Shown here in pieces: positions 52,966 to 61,361 of a stretch of 64,000 nucleotides of DNA. The DNA lies in assembly GCF_029338575.1 (NCBI RefSeq), contig NZ_CP119993.1:930001-994000 (forward strand), in the 5' to 3' direction. The position numbers and the translations under genes are program-made. The stretch's first letter is position 1. Every line of letters starts with the position of its first letter. The notes below the pieces were generated by a model that searched no databases, was not told the origin of the DNA, and worked only from the letters and a program-made list of their open reading frames with translations. The stretch is from Halomarina halobia. Its GTDB lineage: Archaea > Halobacteriota > Halobacteria > Halobacteriales > Haloarculaceae.

Positions 52966-54456
52966 TTAGCCGAATAACTCAGACGAGTCCACACCAAGGG
53001 CCGCTTCATCCATCAGCTCGCCGATTTCGTCGATACTCAGTCTTGTCTTCTCAGTCAAGTCCATATAAGCGACGACAGAAGCGCCCATGAAACGGCGCGC
53101 TTCAGCCACCACGTCTTTCGGATGGTCGAACTTCTCGTCTAACACCTTCAAACGGCTATTCCGCTCTAAAACATCCGCAAGATACTGATTCTCGTGCACA
53201 ATATCTCCCCTGAGTGAGTAGATGTCCTGTAGGAGTTTCTGGATGTACTCCCGTCTGTAGGGTAGCCTATCGTGCAATATCTGGCCTCCACGTAGTTTGA
53301 GTCGGAGAGTAATCGAGCCCCCCGATCCAACTCCTTGGAGAAGAAGCCCCTCAAGCCCGATTAGACAGTCAAGGAGCTGATCTTCGTAGAACCGCTTCGA
53401 CCATATCTCGTTAAAGCGCTGAATTGAACGCGTGAACTGACCGTCCCTATCAAGACGAATTCGTCGACAGTGGCGTCCCCAAAACTCGGTGAATTCATCA
53501 ACGGAATCTGGATACAGTAGGTATGCTTCTTGCCGTTGTGTTCGGTCTTTGTGTGCGTCTCCGATTACTGTGAAGTCGGGGATTCCCTCTCTGAATTCAA
53601 GCCAACTGGGTTCTTGTCGGAAGGATGTGCCAACTATCAGGTCTCCTGTTTCTGGGTCGGGGTCAAAAAGCCGCAGTGCGGTCGCTAACCGCTCTCCAAT
53701 TTCTTCCCCCGGATCATAGAGAGAGCCTTCAGATTCTCGTGCCGCGATCTCTGCATGGATTTTGTACTCACAGGCGTCAACAGGGTTGAGACCGAACCGC
53801 TCCCCTCCACCTGCTGAGGATGTATGAACACCCAGCCTTTCTGAATCGGTGATGGGGCAGATCTTAAGCGATTCAACTCGATAGTAATTGTGACGTCTTC
53901 GACGGAGTTCAAATTCTGGCGATAATTCGATAACTGCCTCGTCGTCTCGTGGAATATTGAATAGGTGAAATGGAATGATGATCTCGAAGGTTTCCAGCCC
54001 AGTCTCGTACTTCGGAAGCCAGTGCTCCTCGTATGCTCGATCGAACCCTCCATCCGTGACCACGTAGCCTCCCGAATAATCCATCACTGTGCCAGCGAAG
54101 TTGAAAAGCGCGTTAACGTAGGAGAATAGATTCGGCTCCTCAGGAGGCTCGTAGTCCTCCGGTGCGCCGAGAAATACAACGTCTTCGTCATCAGGGTCAC
54201 CAGGCTCGTTAAGACCAAATCCGTTTCCGGTCTCATGCATCCACTCTGCAGTCTCTTCGAAGAACTCCTGCTGGCGTGAAGAATAGAACGTAATAATCCG
54301 GGAGGGCTCATCGATGAACTTCTCTTTCCTGTCCATCCGATCTCCTGTGGCAATTCGGAGTTTAGGGACGAAATCCTGCTCCTCACGAACGGTTTCGACG
54401 AAATCATCCACACACTCACTAACCCGCTGCTTCAATTCGCTGCCCGAACTACCCAT
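52966..54456 (-). CDS. HEPN-domain protein (ApeA-like), probable defence nuclease
   Basis: 496 residues from the ATG at 54456 (18 bases inside the open frame). The C-terminal region fits an Apea-type HEPN domain: FYEDQLLDCLIGLEGLLLQG, the SITLRLKLRGGQILHDRLPY helix, and YSLRGDIVHENQYL, in which R and H are spaced R-x4-H as in HEPN ribonucleases. The first 350 residues are of unknown fold and could sense a phage protein. It is divergent from the AAA ATPase-DUF6414 pair across 156 bases, has the same lower GC content, and may act with it. Confidence 0.7.
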   Translation of the reverse strand: MGSSGSELKQRVSECVDDFVETVREEQDFVPKLRIATGDRMDRKEKFIDEPSRIITFYSSRQQEFFEETAEWMHETGNGFGLNEPGDPDDEDVVFLGAPEDYEPPEEPNLFSYVNALFNFAGTVMDYSGGYVVTDGGFDRAYEEHWLPKYETGLETFEIIIPFHLFNIPRDDEAVIELSPEFELRRRRHNYYRVESLKICPITDSERLGVHTSSAGGGERFGLNPVDACEYKIHAEIAARESEGSLYDPGEEIGERLATALRLFDPDPETGDLIVGTSFRQEPSWLEFREGIPDFTVIGDAHKDRTQRQEAYLLYPDSVDEFTEFWGRHCRRIRLDRDGQFTRSIQRFNEIWSKRFYEDQLLDCLIGLEGLLLQGVGSGGSITLRLKLRGGQILHDRLPYRREYIQKLLQDIYSLRGDIVHENQYLADVLERNSRLKVLDEKFDHPKDVVAEARRFMGASVVAYMDLTEKTRLSIDEIGELMDEAALGVDSSELFG

Positions 54457-54612
54457 AGTAAGGAAAGTAACCAATCTGTCTTCAAGACTGTGCTACCTCG
54501 ACACAGCGGTGGCTATGAAAGGTTACATCTATCGAAGTCTACTAATCGACGACATGAACCGGTGAGCATTCATCAAGTAGATTCAAGAAAGTATGAATCA
54601 TCAGTTTAGAAC
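54457..54612. promoter_or_regulatory. Divergent promoter region of the HEPN / AAA-DUF6414 genes
   Basis: 156 AT-rich bases between divergent starts. No clear operator is seen. A shared control region suggests that the three genes form one locus. Confidence 0.4.
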
Positions 54613-55911
54613 ATGAGTGACGGGAAGCTGGCCCTTGTTAATGAAATAGCCTACAATGGCGACCTCATTGTAGGCTATATAGATGGTTCCGGGTCAGCCA
54701 CTGTATCCAATCATACGGACGATGCCGAAGTCAGTGATATCGTCAAAGTCGAAGAAACAATCTCTAGTCGTAACAATGACAGGGCAGTGGACGTAGTCAA
54801 GAAGGGAGGCTTTGACCGAGGCAGAACTGTCGGAGTTGTAGAAGCCGTCTTCGACGAGACCATTGCAATAAGAACCGAAAACGGACTCGTCGAAGTCAAT
54901 CGTCCCGATGAAACCATAGAGGAAGGATACACTATCGCAATAACACCTTCTCAAACGTTCTCTCAGGTCTTAAACGAGGAACCGATCGAGATCACGCCCA
55001 AGCCAGATATCGAAGTAGACGCAATCAACCTGAACCTGGGATCTGACAACGAAGACAGGCAGGAAGAAACCGAGCAAAGGAGCTTATTCCTGCCTGAAAA
55101 TATTGAGAATGTAACATTTGACGACGTAATCGGGTTACAGGACGCAAAAGACCGGCTCACAGAGGCAGTGAGCCTTCCAATGGAAAAGCCCGACAAGATG
55201 GCTGAATTCGATCTTGAAGGCCGGTTTGGAATCCTATTCTACGGGCCTCCAGGCACCGGGAAAACCATGATGGCAAAGGCAGCTGCCAACGAATGGGGGT
55301 CTTCCGACTCATTCTTCCATATCGGCGGCCCAGAAATCGTGAGCAAATACTACGGAGAGAGCGAACGCCAGATCCGAGATGTCTTCGAAGCTGCCAAACA
55401 GAAGGCAGAGGAAGAAGACGAACCCGCAGTAGTATTCATCGACGAGATTGACAGCGTCGTACCTCGCCGGGATCGTGCCGATGAGACGGAACGCCGGATC
55501 GTTGCACAGTTTCTGAGTGAGCTAGACGGGTTAGAGGACCGAGGCGATATCGTAGTGATCGGCGCAACCAACTTGGTCGAGGTAATTGATCCGGCAGTGC
55601 GACGACCAGGGCGATTTGACGAGGAAATTGAATTCAGCCTGCCTGACTCCGGAGAACGAAGAGATATTCTAAAAGTCCACTCACAGAATATGCCTGTTTC
55701 ATCCTCCGTGGATTTCAAGAATATTGCAGAACAGACTCGTGGATGGTCGGGTGCTGACCTCGAATCCATAGTAAAGAAAGCCGGACTCATAGCGGTCAAA
55801 GAAGACCGACCAGAAGTTCATCACGAGGACTTCATGATCGCTCTCGAAAGGTTCGATGAGCAAAGGGAGGCCAAACGCCAGCAGACAAAAGAGGTGAGGC
55901 AGCAGGAATGA
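54613..55911 (+). CDS. AAA+ ATPase, single-domain CDC48/Rpt-like
   Basis: 432 residues. The first 160 have a beta-rich domain (VGVVEAVFDETIAIRTENGL, then VNRPDETIEEGYTIAITPSQ) and an acidic linker. The AAA domain follows: Walker A GPPGTGKT at 211-218, pore-loop-like KYYGES at 245-250, Walker B FIDEID with D277 and E278, sensor ATN (N320) and the arginine fingers in RRPGRFD. All catalytic residues are present. Helical C-terminal lid plus a charged tail. It resembles proteasomal and CDC48 unfoldases. It is coupled to the DUF6414 gene by a 4-base overlap, so the two products probably act as one complex. Confidence 0.9.
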   Translation: MSDGKLALVNEIAYNGDLIVGYIDGSGSATVSNHTDDAEVSDIVKVEETISSRNNDRAVDVVKKGGFDRGRTVGVVEAVFDETIAIRTENGLVEVNRPDETIEEGYTIAITPSQTFSQVLNEEPIEITPKPDIEVDAINLNLGSDNEDRQEETEQRSLFLPENIENVTFDDVIGLQDAKDRLTEAVSLPMEKPDKMAEFDLEGRFGILFYGPPGTGKTMMAKAAANEWGSSDSFFHIGGPEIVSKYYGESERQIRDVFEAAKQKAEEEDEPAVVFIDEIDSVVPRRDRADETERRIVAQFLSELDGLEDRGDIVVIGATNLVEVIDPAVRRPGRFDEEIEFSLPDSGERRDILKVHSQNMPVSSSVDFKNIAEQTRGWSGADLESIVKKAGLIAVKEDRPEVHHEDFMIALERFDEQREAKRQQTKEVRQQE

Positions 55912-57221
55912 CCCGTCTAAAAATCCGTCAAAGAATGTATTCAGTGGTGTCACGGCTACAGCGATGGCTTGCTAATAACCAATTTGACGATCTCCGGGAA
56001 TTCGTTTATCTGGACGAAATCAGTGTAAGGAGTCTCTTAGCGTCTACTGGTGAGGGCGGTATTGTTACTGAGACGGTCAATGAGGAGATGCGAAGGCGGC
56101 GTTCTGGGTCTAGTGTAGGTTGTTCGGCATCTGCTGGCCCGGCCTCTGTCAATGCGAAGGTTTCAGAGGAAAGTGAACATCAAAGGACGACAGTTGAGAC
56201 TCGGAACTACGACTTGATTCAGTCAAAGTTTACGAGGTTGTACAAGAGCGATGTAGTGGAGAAGAAGCTGTCACTAGATCAGATACCGAAAAAAGATGGT
56301 TCTGTAGACGAACCGTTTTCAGGACTTGCGACCTATGAGTTGACTCGTGGTGATGTAGTCGAACTTCGAGTGAATATTTCCGCAAATCTTTTGTTCAGGT
56401 TATATCGGACAATTGACTATTTCGCTGATGCGTTCGAAGACCAAATTGATTCTGATACCGAAGAAATGCTGGAGCTGATCGGCAATAGTCTTGGCAATCG
56501 TATTCCGGTTGTTGGCAAGGCTGTTGATTACAAAGTCGTCGACGAAGAAGACGGGAAGACGATCAAAAGCAGTGCTGAACTTGATAGCGACGAGAAGGAG
56601 GACGCAGAAGATCTGGAGGTTGTTACACTGCTTAATTTGGATAGTCTGTGGGTTGACCCGATACAGACCTTATTCAACAACGACCGGTTCGTGGTCTACT
56701 GTAGAGTGGAAGATGTGGATATTGATCGTTGGTATCCGTTGAAGGTGACTCGTGCGGTTAACAGTCTCTCAGAGGCGGCGGCGGAGAATTTGAACCGGGA
56801 ATTCGAACGAGGGCTCCAAGATGTAAGAAACCAATTATCTGAGATTCAGAATTTCACCGACTGGTCCACTGATTCAGCTGCGCAGTGGGGCCGAGATATT
56901 CAGCAGTACACCAAATCTTTGGAAGTCGAGTACGATCAAGATGTTTCCGAGGACGAACAGGAGCAGTTGATTGTCGAGGCTTTGGGAACTGTTGATGTTG
57001 GCGATGAGGTTAGTCAAACAGCAGAGCGAAAGAAAGTGCTTAACGCGTATACAGATTCGTTCATCGAGATGTTTGACCTAGACCCTATTAGTGATGAGAA
57101 ACGTCAGCAACTACGCTCAGACGCTTCAGAAACTGTCGGGGCTGGCGATCAAATCGATGGATTAGACGAAAGTAGCAACGTCTTCCGAATTGAAGCGAAA
57201 ACCGTAGCGATGTACTGGTGA
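55908..57221 (+). CDS. DUF6414-family protein
   Basis: 437 residues. The start LREFVYLDEISVRSLLASTGEGG and the following SAGPASVNAKVSEE, then DLIQSKFTRLYKS, match what I recall of DUF6414, a family known from genome surveys and of unknown function. A beta-rich middle region (ELTRGDVVELRVNISANLLF) and a helical end with two coiled-coil-like segments follow. There is no signal peptide and no clear membrane span. Its start overlaps the AAA gene stop. GC content is visibly lower than in the flanks, pointing to recent transfer. Confidence 0.75.
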   Translation: MTRLKIRQRMYSVVSRLQRWLANNQFDDLREFVYLDEISVRSLLASTGEGGIVTETVNEEMRRRRSGSSVGCSASAGPASVNAKVSEESEHQRTTVETRNYDLIQSKFTRLYKSDVVEKKLSLDQIPKKDGSVDEPFSGLATYELTRGDVVELRVNISANLLFRLYRTIDYFADAFEDQIDSDTEEMLELIGNSLGNRIPVVGKAVDYKVVDEEDGKTIKSSAELDSDEKEDAEDLEVVTLLNLDSLWVDPIQTLFNNDRFVVYCRVEDVDIDRWYPLKVTRAVNSLSEAAAENLNREFERGLQDVRNQLSEIQNFTDWSTDSAAQWGRDIQQYTKSLEVEYDQDVSEDEQEQLIVEALGTVDVGDEVSQTAERKKVLNAYTDSFIEMFDLDPISDEKRQQLRSDASETVGAGDQIDGLDESSNVFRIEAKTVAMYW

Positions 57222-57489
57222 GAGAGCCATCGGGATATACTGCATCTAATAACCGCACAAATGAAAAACCGCACCACCCATGGATCCCGTTCTGCGCTCC
57301 ATTTCACGTTTAGAAAGCGAATCTCGGTACTCTTTGAGTCCTTCGTTACGTTATCGAGGGCTACAACGCCGTAATTCAATCACCCCAACTCCCTCAGTAG
57401 GTACGCCAGTCCTGCATAGAGTTTGTTTTCTCCTCAGTGGGTGAGGGGTTCGCCGTACTGGCGAATCTACAGAAAACCGACGACAAAAC

Positions 57490-58416
57490 ATGACGATGAG
57501 AGATATCTACGAAACGAGTTTCGACGAGGACGTACAGACGAACTCCAGCACGAACCAATGTCCGGGATGCGATGGCCGGGGCACTACCAACTCGGTCGAA
57601 ACAATCTGCGAGGACTGTGGGCTCGTTATCGACGAGCAACGGATTGACCATGGCCCTGAATGGAGAACTCACGATCAGGACCAGCGAAAGCGGACGGGCG
57701 CTCCACTGACTGCGGCACGTCACGACCGAGGGCTGTCGACGGAAATCGGTCGCGGGAAAGATGCGAACGGGAACGAACTCTCTGGGCAAAAGCGCCAGCG
57801 TCTATCCCGAATGCGGCGGGAACAGGATCGTGGTCGGTTCCAGTCGAAAGCCGAGCGAAACCTCGCATACGGGCTGGGTGAAGTTCGAAGAATCGCGAGC
57901 GTCCTCGAACTCTCAGATTCGATTCGTGACCAGGTGTGTCAACTGTTCCGGAGCGCTCAGAATGCAGACCTGCTTCGAGGCCGATAAACCGAAGCGATAG
58001 CTGCAGCAAGCATTTACGGAGCCTGTCGCTGTAACGGCCTCTCGCGGCTACTCGACGACGTCGTCGACGCGGCACGCGTTGAACAATCGCGAGTCACGAA
58101 TGCGTACAAGACGCTGAATACAGAACTTGGACTCCCGACTCAGCCTGTTCGACCGAGCGAATTCATCCCTCGTCTCGCGTCAGAACTCGATGTCCCGGCG
58201 AAAATCCGGCAGCAGGCTCGGAGGTCGGCTGAACAGTCAGAATCGTCAGGAGCCGCGTCGGGTGTCAAACCGTCAGGCTTCGCAGCTGCCTGCCTGTACA
58301 AGGCAGGTCGCGAAGAGGGACGATGGCTGACGCAGGCGGAAGTCGCGGAGGTGGCGAGCGTCACTGCAACGACCATCCGGTCGAATCGAGACACGCTGAA
58401 CGAATTGGCGGTCTAG
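57490..58416 (+). pseudogene. tfb: TFB (TFIIB) gene interrupted by one stop codon
   Basis: The frame from 57490 encodes a zinc ribbon (CPGCDGRG and CEDCG), the B-reader/linker TAARHDRGLSTEIGRGKDAN and the first cyclin repeat (LAYGLGEVRRIASVLELSDS), then meets a TAA at 57985-57987 where a Ser is expected. The same frame continues to 58416 with TEAIAAASIYGACRCNGLSR, the second repeat and SVTATTIRSNRDTLNELAV. A single substitution would restore a full 308-residue TFB. Read-through is unlikely, so the gene is probably dead, though the N-terminal half could still be made. Confidence 0.85.
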
Positions 58417-58901
58417 ACTGGCCAGGTAGGGAGCGAGGGAGTGTCACCGTCCCACCGAATCGCCCCTACCGCCGCCGGGAACTGCTGTAGTCGGTCATCG
58501 AGGACGGCGAGTGGATGCGCGTCGAGAAACGTCGCGCTATGCCGATCGACGGGCGTGTCTTCGAAATTGAGCTGGATGTGGCAGGGCCCAAGGTCCGGAT
58601 GGTCGGCGTCCTGGTGGAAGCCGAGCATCAGGTTTCGGTCCGGTTCGACCCAGTTGATGCGGTAGTATTCGTGGTCAACGCCAGCAGGATACCAGAACCG
58701 AATCTCCAGTCGTGCGGTCGCCGCATCGCAAGAGTCACTCAGGAACGTCGTCGGGTCGACATCTGCGATGACGTACCGAGGGCGTCGTCGAGACGGGCGA
58801 TAGCGCACGTCCTCACACCCAGCCTGATTCGTCAATCGGTCGTGAACGTCTCGAAGGAGGGTCCGCTGTGTATAGCGGTCGCGACCGGCAAGAAAGATCA
58901 T
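58413..58901 (-). CDS. Hypothetical protein paired with the DUF7342 regulator
   Basis: 162 residues: an Arg-rich helical start, then VIADVDPTTFLSDSCDAATA, RLEIRFWYPAGVDHEYYRIN, and LMLGFHQDADHPDLGPCHIQ. The beta-rich core with His residues resembles TumE-like (DUF6516) toxins, but I cannot confirm this. It begins 17 bases after the DUF7342 gene and its end overlaps the TFB remnant by 4 bases. In haloarchaea a small gene of this size commonly follows DUF7342, so the pair may be a toxin-antitoxin module. Confidence 0.6.
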   Translation of the reverse strand: MIFLAGRDRYTQRTLLRDVHDRLTNQAGCEDVRYRPSRRRPRYVIADVDPTTFLSDSCDAATARLEIRFWYPAGVDHEYYRINWVEPDRNLMLGFHQDADHPDLGPCHIQLNFEDTPVDRHSATFLDAHPLAVLDDRLQQFPAAVGAIRWDGDTPSLPTWPV

Positions 58902-58918
58902 ACTGTGATAGAGGAGGA

Positions 58919-59470
58919 TTAGCTCGTGGCGCGGTCAGCCACGTCGGTCATCTGTTCGCGGGCGGCTTCCACATCCGAGTAGAGTTCCAGTGCGTGCTTG
59001 ATGAGGCGGCGATCCTCCTCGTTCTCGCGCCAGAACGCGATGACGTCACGGCGTTCTCGGAGCTCGGCACTTGTGAGGTCGCCGTCGGCGAGCGACTGTT
59101 CGAGCTCCTCCCACGTCTCGACGTCGTAGGTCGCCTGCCACTCCTCAATCTCCTCGGTGATCGCGGCCAATTCGTTCCGCAACTCCTCGCGCGTGTTCTC
59201 CTCGATGAGCGTGCGGATTTCCTCGAAGAGCAGTCGCGTGTAGTCCGGCTGGTAGCGCGTCGTCTCGCCGGCCTCGACGCGGCGCAGCTGGCCCCGGTCG
59301 ACGAGATCCTGGAGCTCCTCGTTGGTCGTGCTCCAGGCGGCGTCGGCCTGCTCGCTGATCCAGTTAACCGACCGGGGTTCACGAAGCGTCTCGGCGACGG
59401 CTCGAATACGGTCGCGGGCGCTCATCGACTCAGTCCACGATTGGACGCCATTCCGTGGAGATTCGGACAT
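58919..59470 (-). CDS. DUF7342-family helix-turn-helix protein
   Basis: 183 residues from the ATG at 59470; the upstream open frame is not family-like. The winged helix reads RAVAETLREPRSVNWISEQA and DLVDRGQLRRVEAGETTRYQ. It continues with LLFEEIRTLIEENTREELRN, EEIEEWQATYDVETWEELEQ and a helical end RLIKHALELYSDVEAAREQM. This is the DUF7342 pattern of haloarchaeal regulators. Upstream, AT-rich DNA (TATATGTTTGTACCCTCG) should hold its promoter. It may be the antitoxin for the downstream gene. Confidence 0.85.
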   Translation of the reverse strand: MSESPRNGVQSWTESMSARDRIRAVAETLREPRSVNWISEQADAAWSTTNEELQDLVDRGQLRRVEAGETTRYQPDYTRLLFEEIRTLIEENTREELRNELAAITEEIEEWQATYDVETWEELEQSLADGDLTSAELRERRDVIAFWRENEEDRRLIKHALELYSDVEAAREQMTDVADRATS

Positions 59471-59585
59471 GCTTGGCACCTCTTGCAACAGTGTTCGTAC
59501 CCTACTCCCATATATGTTTGTACCCTCGCGCATAATCGAGAGTACGTTCAGAGCATAGACATCCGGAGATTGAAATGCGAAACGG

Positions 59586-60488
59586 ATGGAAGCTATGAGC
59601 CAACCAATGCACAACAGATATTCTGACTTTGAGGAACTGCGGCCGACCGGCGAGGCGTCACACATTCCAGACACGAGGCTGGACGACGGGGTTGAGGGTG
59701 GCCCCAGACGACAACGCGTCGCGACGACCACGGGTGGCTACCCTGACGAGCCGTCGACCACCGACGGCGAGTGCCGGTCCTGTGGGGCGTCAGTCCCAGA
59801 CGGGCAGACGAAATGCCGGTTCTGTCTAACCAACCATCTCGGTAGTGAAGCCACCAGCACGGACGAGGTGGCGACGACGACGTTCCTCGGCATCGTCCAC
59901 CTGGTCGTCGAGTCGACCACCTTCTACGGCGCCGTCGCGAAGGGCGGCGCCGCGGCGAATCTCCTCTCTGCCAACGAGGCGGAGCCGGCCGTCGACGACT
60001 ACACACTCATCTACGATCTCGACGAGGCACCGGCGCGCCAGCTGGCCGAGCAATGGCCCTCACTCCCCGACGCGGTACAGGTGTCGTCAAAGGAGGAAGG
60101 GCAGCTTCTCAGAGCCGCCCGTGACCGGACAGGCTGGAACGGGCAGGGAGCGTCGGAGCGTCAGGAGCAGGCCCCGACGCGGCTCTACGACCAGCGTGGG
60201 AACGGCATCCGCGATGAGTCGGGTCTCGGAGCGGTCCTCGACGACGCCGACGATACGGTGTGGCTGGTTCCAGCGATGGCGCTGAGCGAATCCGCTGGCG
60301 AGGCCAAGGCTAATCGCCAGCGGTCCTCGGTACCGACGACGCAGCAACTCGACTGTCAGAACTGTGGGCGGACGACCGACCATCGGTTCAAGACCCATGA
60401 ATCGGTTCCAGATGAGGCGTGGACGGGACAACCGATCTGGGAGTGCCGGGTGTGTTGCTCGGCCCGCTACGGCCCCAGTCTCGAGTAG
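59586..60488 (+). CDS. Haloarchaeal protein with two zinc ribbons
   Basis: 300 residues; an ATG at 59595 is also possible. A zinc site CRSCGASVPDGQTKCRFC lies at about 60-78, the middle is acidic with a possible beta-grasp or Rossmann-like core (TTFLGIVHLVVESTTFYGAV, then TLIYDLDEAPARQLAEQWPS), and a second site CQNCGRTTDHRF...CRVCCSARYG closes the protein. I recall similar proteins from haloarchaeal plasmids and integrated elements; function unknown. It is divergent from the DUF7342 gene. Confidence 0.75.
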   Translation: MEAMSQPMHNRYSDFEELRPTGEASHIPDTRLDDGVEGGPRRQRVATTTGGYPDEPSTTDGECRSCGASVPDGQTKCRFCLTNHLGSEATSTDEVATTTFLGIVHLVVESTTFYGAVAKGGAAANLLSANEAEPAVDDYTLIYDLDEAPARQLAEQWPSLPDAVQVSSKEEGQLLRAARDRTGWNGQGASERQEQAPTRLYDQRGNGIRDESGLGAVLDDADDTVWLVPAMALSESAGEAKANRQRSSVPTTQQLDCQNCGRTTDHRFKTHESVPDEAWTGQPIWECRVCCSARYGPSLE

Positions 60489-60584
60489 CGGTATGACTGG
60501 GCATCAGTTAACCAACAGACTGCGAGTAGCGTCGAGGTTAGTTGGTTAAGGCCGTGATCTCCTGCAAGCCCGTCGCCAGTCTCT

Positions 60585-60815
60585 ATGGGGAGTCTTTCCA
60601 CGCCGGCGGGCGGTGAGGCGCTTCCGATGGACCAACAATTTAAACAGGGCTACCGGATGCATCGTGTACTCAGCAATCTCAACCGACTTGACGTCGACCG
60701 GTTGGACGACGCGGATCGAGAGTGAGTTGAGACCGCGAGAGACCTCCTGGAAGATGTGAGCCTCCTCACGCGGCCGGGCGACGGAGCCGGGGCAGACGCC
60801 CACGCAGACTCTTAA
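60585..60815 (+). pseudogene. Small haloarchaeal gene interrupted by a TGA
   Basis: The frame from the ATG at 60585 gives GYRMHRVLSNLNRLDVDRLD and DDADRE, then TGA at 60723-60725; the same frame continues VETARDLLEDVSLLTRPGDG to a TAA at 60813-60815. The two halves read as one acidic, helical protein of about 76 residues. Either one substitution broke it, or the second half is a separate short gene. Low certainty. Confidence 0.4.
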
Positions 60816-60862
60816 CTAGAGTCCCCGACCACGCCAAGCGAGGTGCCTCTCGCGTCGGTTTA

Positions 60863-60889
60863 TCGCCCCCGACAGGGGTGCGGGGGCGA
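60863..60889 (+). repeat. GC-rich leader repeat, copy 1
   Basis: A 27-base element starting TCGCCCCCGACAGGGGTGCG and ending GGGGCGA; its ends TCGCCCCC and GGGGGCGA pair as an 8-bp stem. It lies 17 bases before the ATG at 60907. A near copy is at 61294-61320. Confidence 0.55.
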
Positions 60890-60906
60890 CCCCGTGAAGT
60901 CCAGAT

Positions 60907-61287
60907 ATGGCCACACTGCAAGCTGCGACGACGTCGACCGGCGCGATCGTATCGGATCCGCAGGCAGTCCGCGAGCTCTGTGAGAGCTACTGCTTCGGGA
61001 CGCTCAACTGGGAGGTTACCGAAGACGGAGAGCTCACGATTTGGGGGTACGATGACTTCGAAGTGTACGAGGCGCGGGAGAACGGCCTCCCGGACTACGA
61101 GGGCGGCATCGTAACCCATGAGTTCTTGCGAGAACTCGCTGACCTTCTTGAAGCCGACGAAGAACTCGATATCCAGACGGCGGGGTTCACCAAGTGCCGC
61201 TTCCCCGTGCTGGCGAAGCGGTACGTCGTTCGCGACGGCGAAGTCCTCCATGCAGACCTCAGTTCCCCCGACCCGATCGACGAGTAG
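60907..61287 (+). CDS. Haloarchaeal protein of unknown function
   Basis: 126 residues, strongly acidic: ELCESYCFGTLNWEVTEDGE, IWGYDDFEVYEARENG, and IQTAGFTKCRFPVLAKRYVV. Not recognised; the mixed alpha/beta pattern suggests one small globular domain, and related genes seem common on haloarchaeal elements. Both flanks carry the same GC-rich repeat, so the gene may have its own structured leader and 3' end. It converges with the ubiquitin-like operon. Confidence 0.7.
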   Translation: MATLQAATTSTGAIVSDPQAVRELCESYCFGTLNWEVTEDGELTIWGYDDFEVYEARENGLPDYEGGIVTHEFLRELADLLEADEELDIQTAGFTKCRFPVLAKRYVVRDGEVLHADLSSPDPIDE

Positions 61288-61293
61288 CGTTGT

Positions 61294-61320
61294 TCGTCCC
61301 CCGGGAGGGGTGCGGGGCGA
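61294..61320 (+). repeat. GC-rich leader repeat, copy 2
   Basis: TCGTCCCCCGGGAGGGGTGC followed by GGGGCGA, matching copy 1 with a few changes. It begins 7 bases after the stop of the 126-residue gene. Confidence 0.5.
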
Positions 61321-61361
61321 TCCAGTCGTGATCGCCCTGTGAGTTGGTGTTCGGTACGAGA

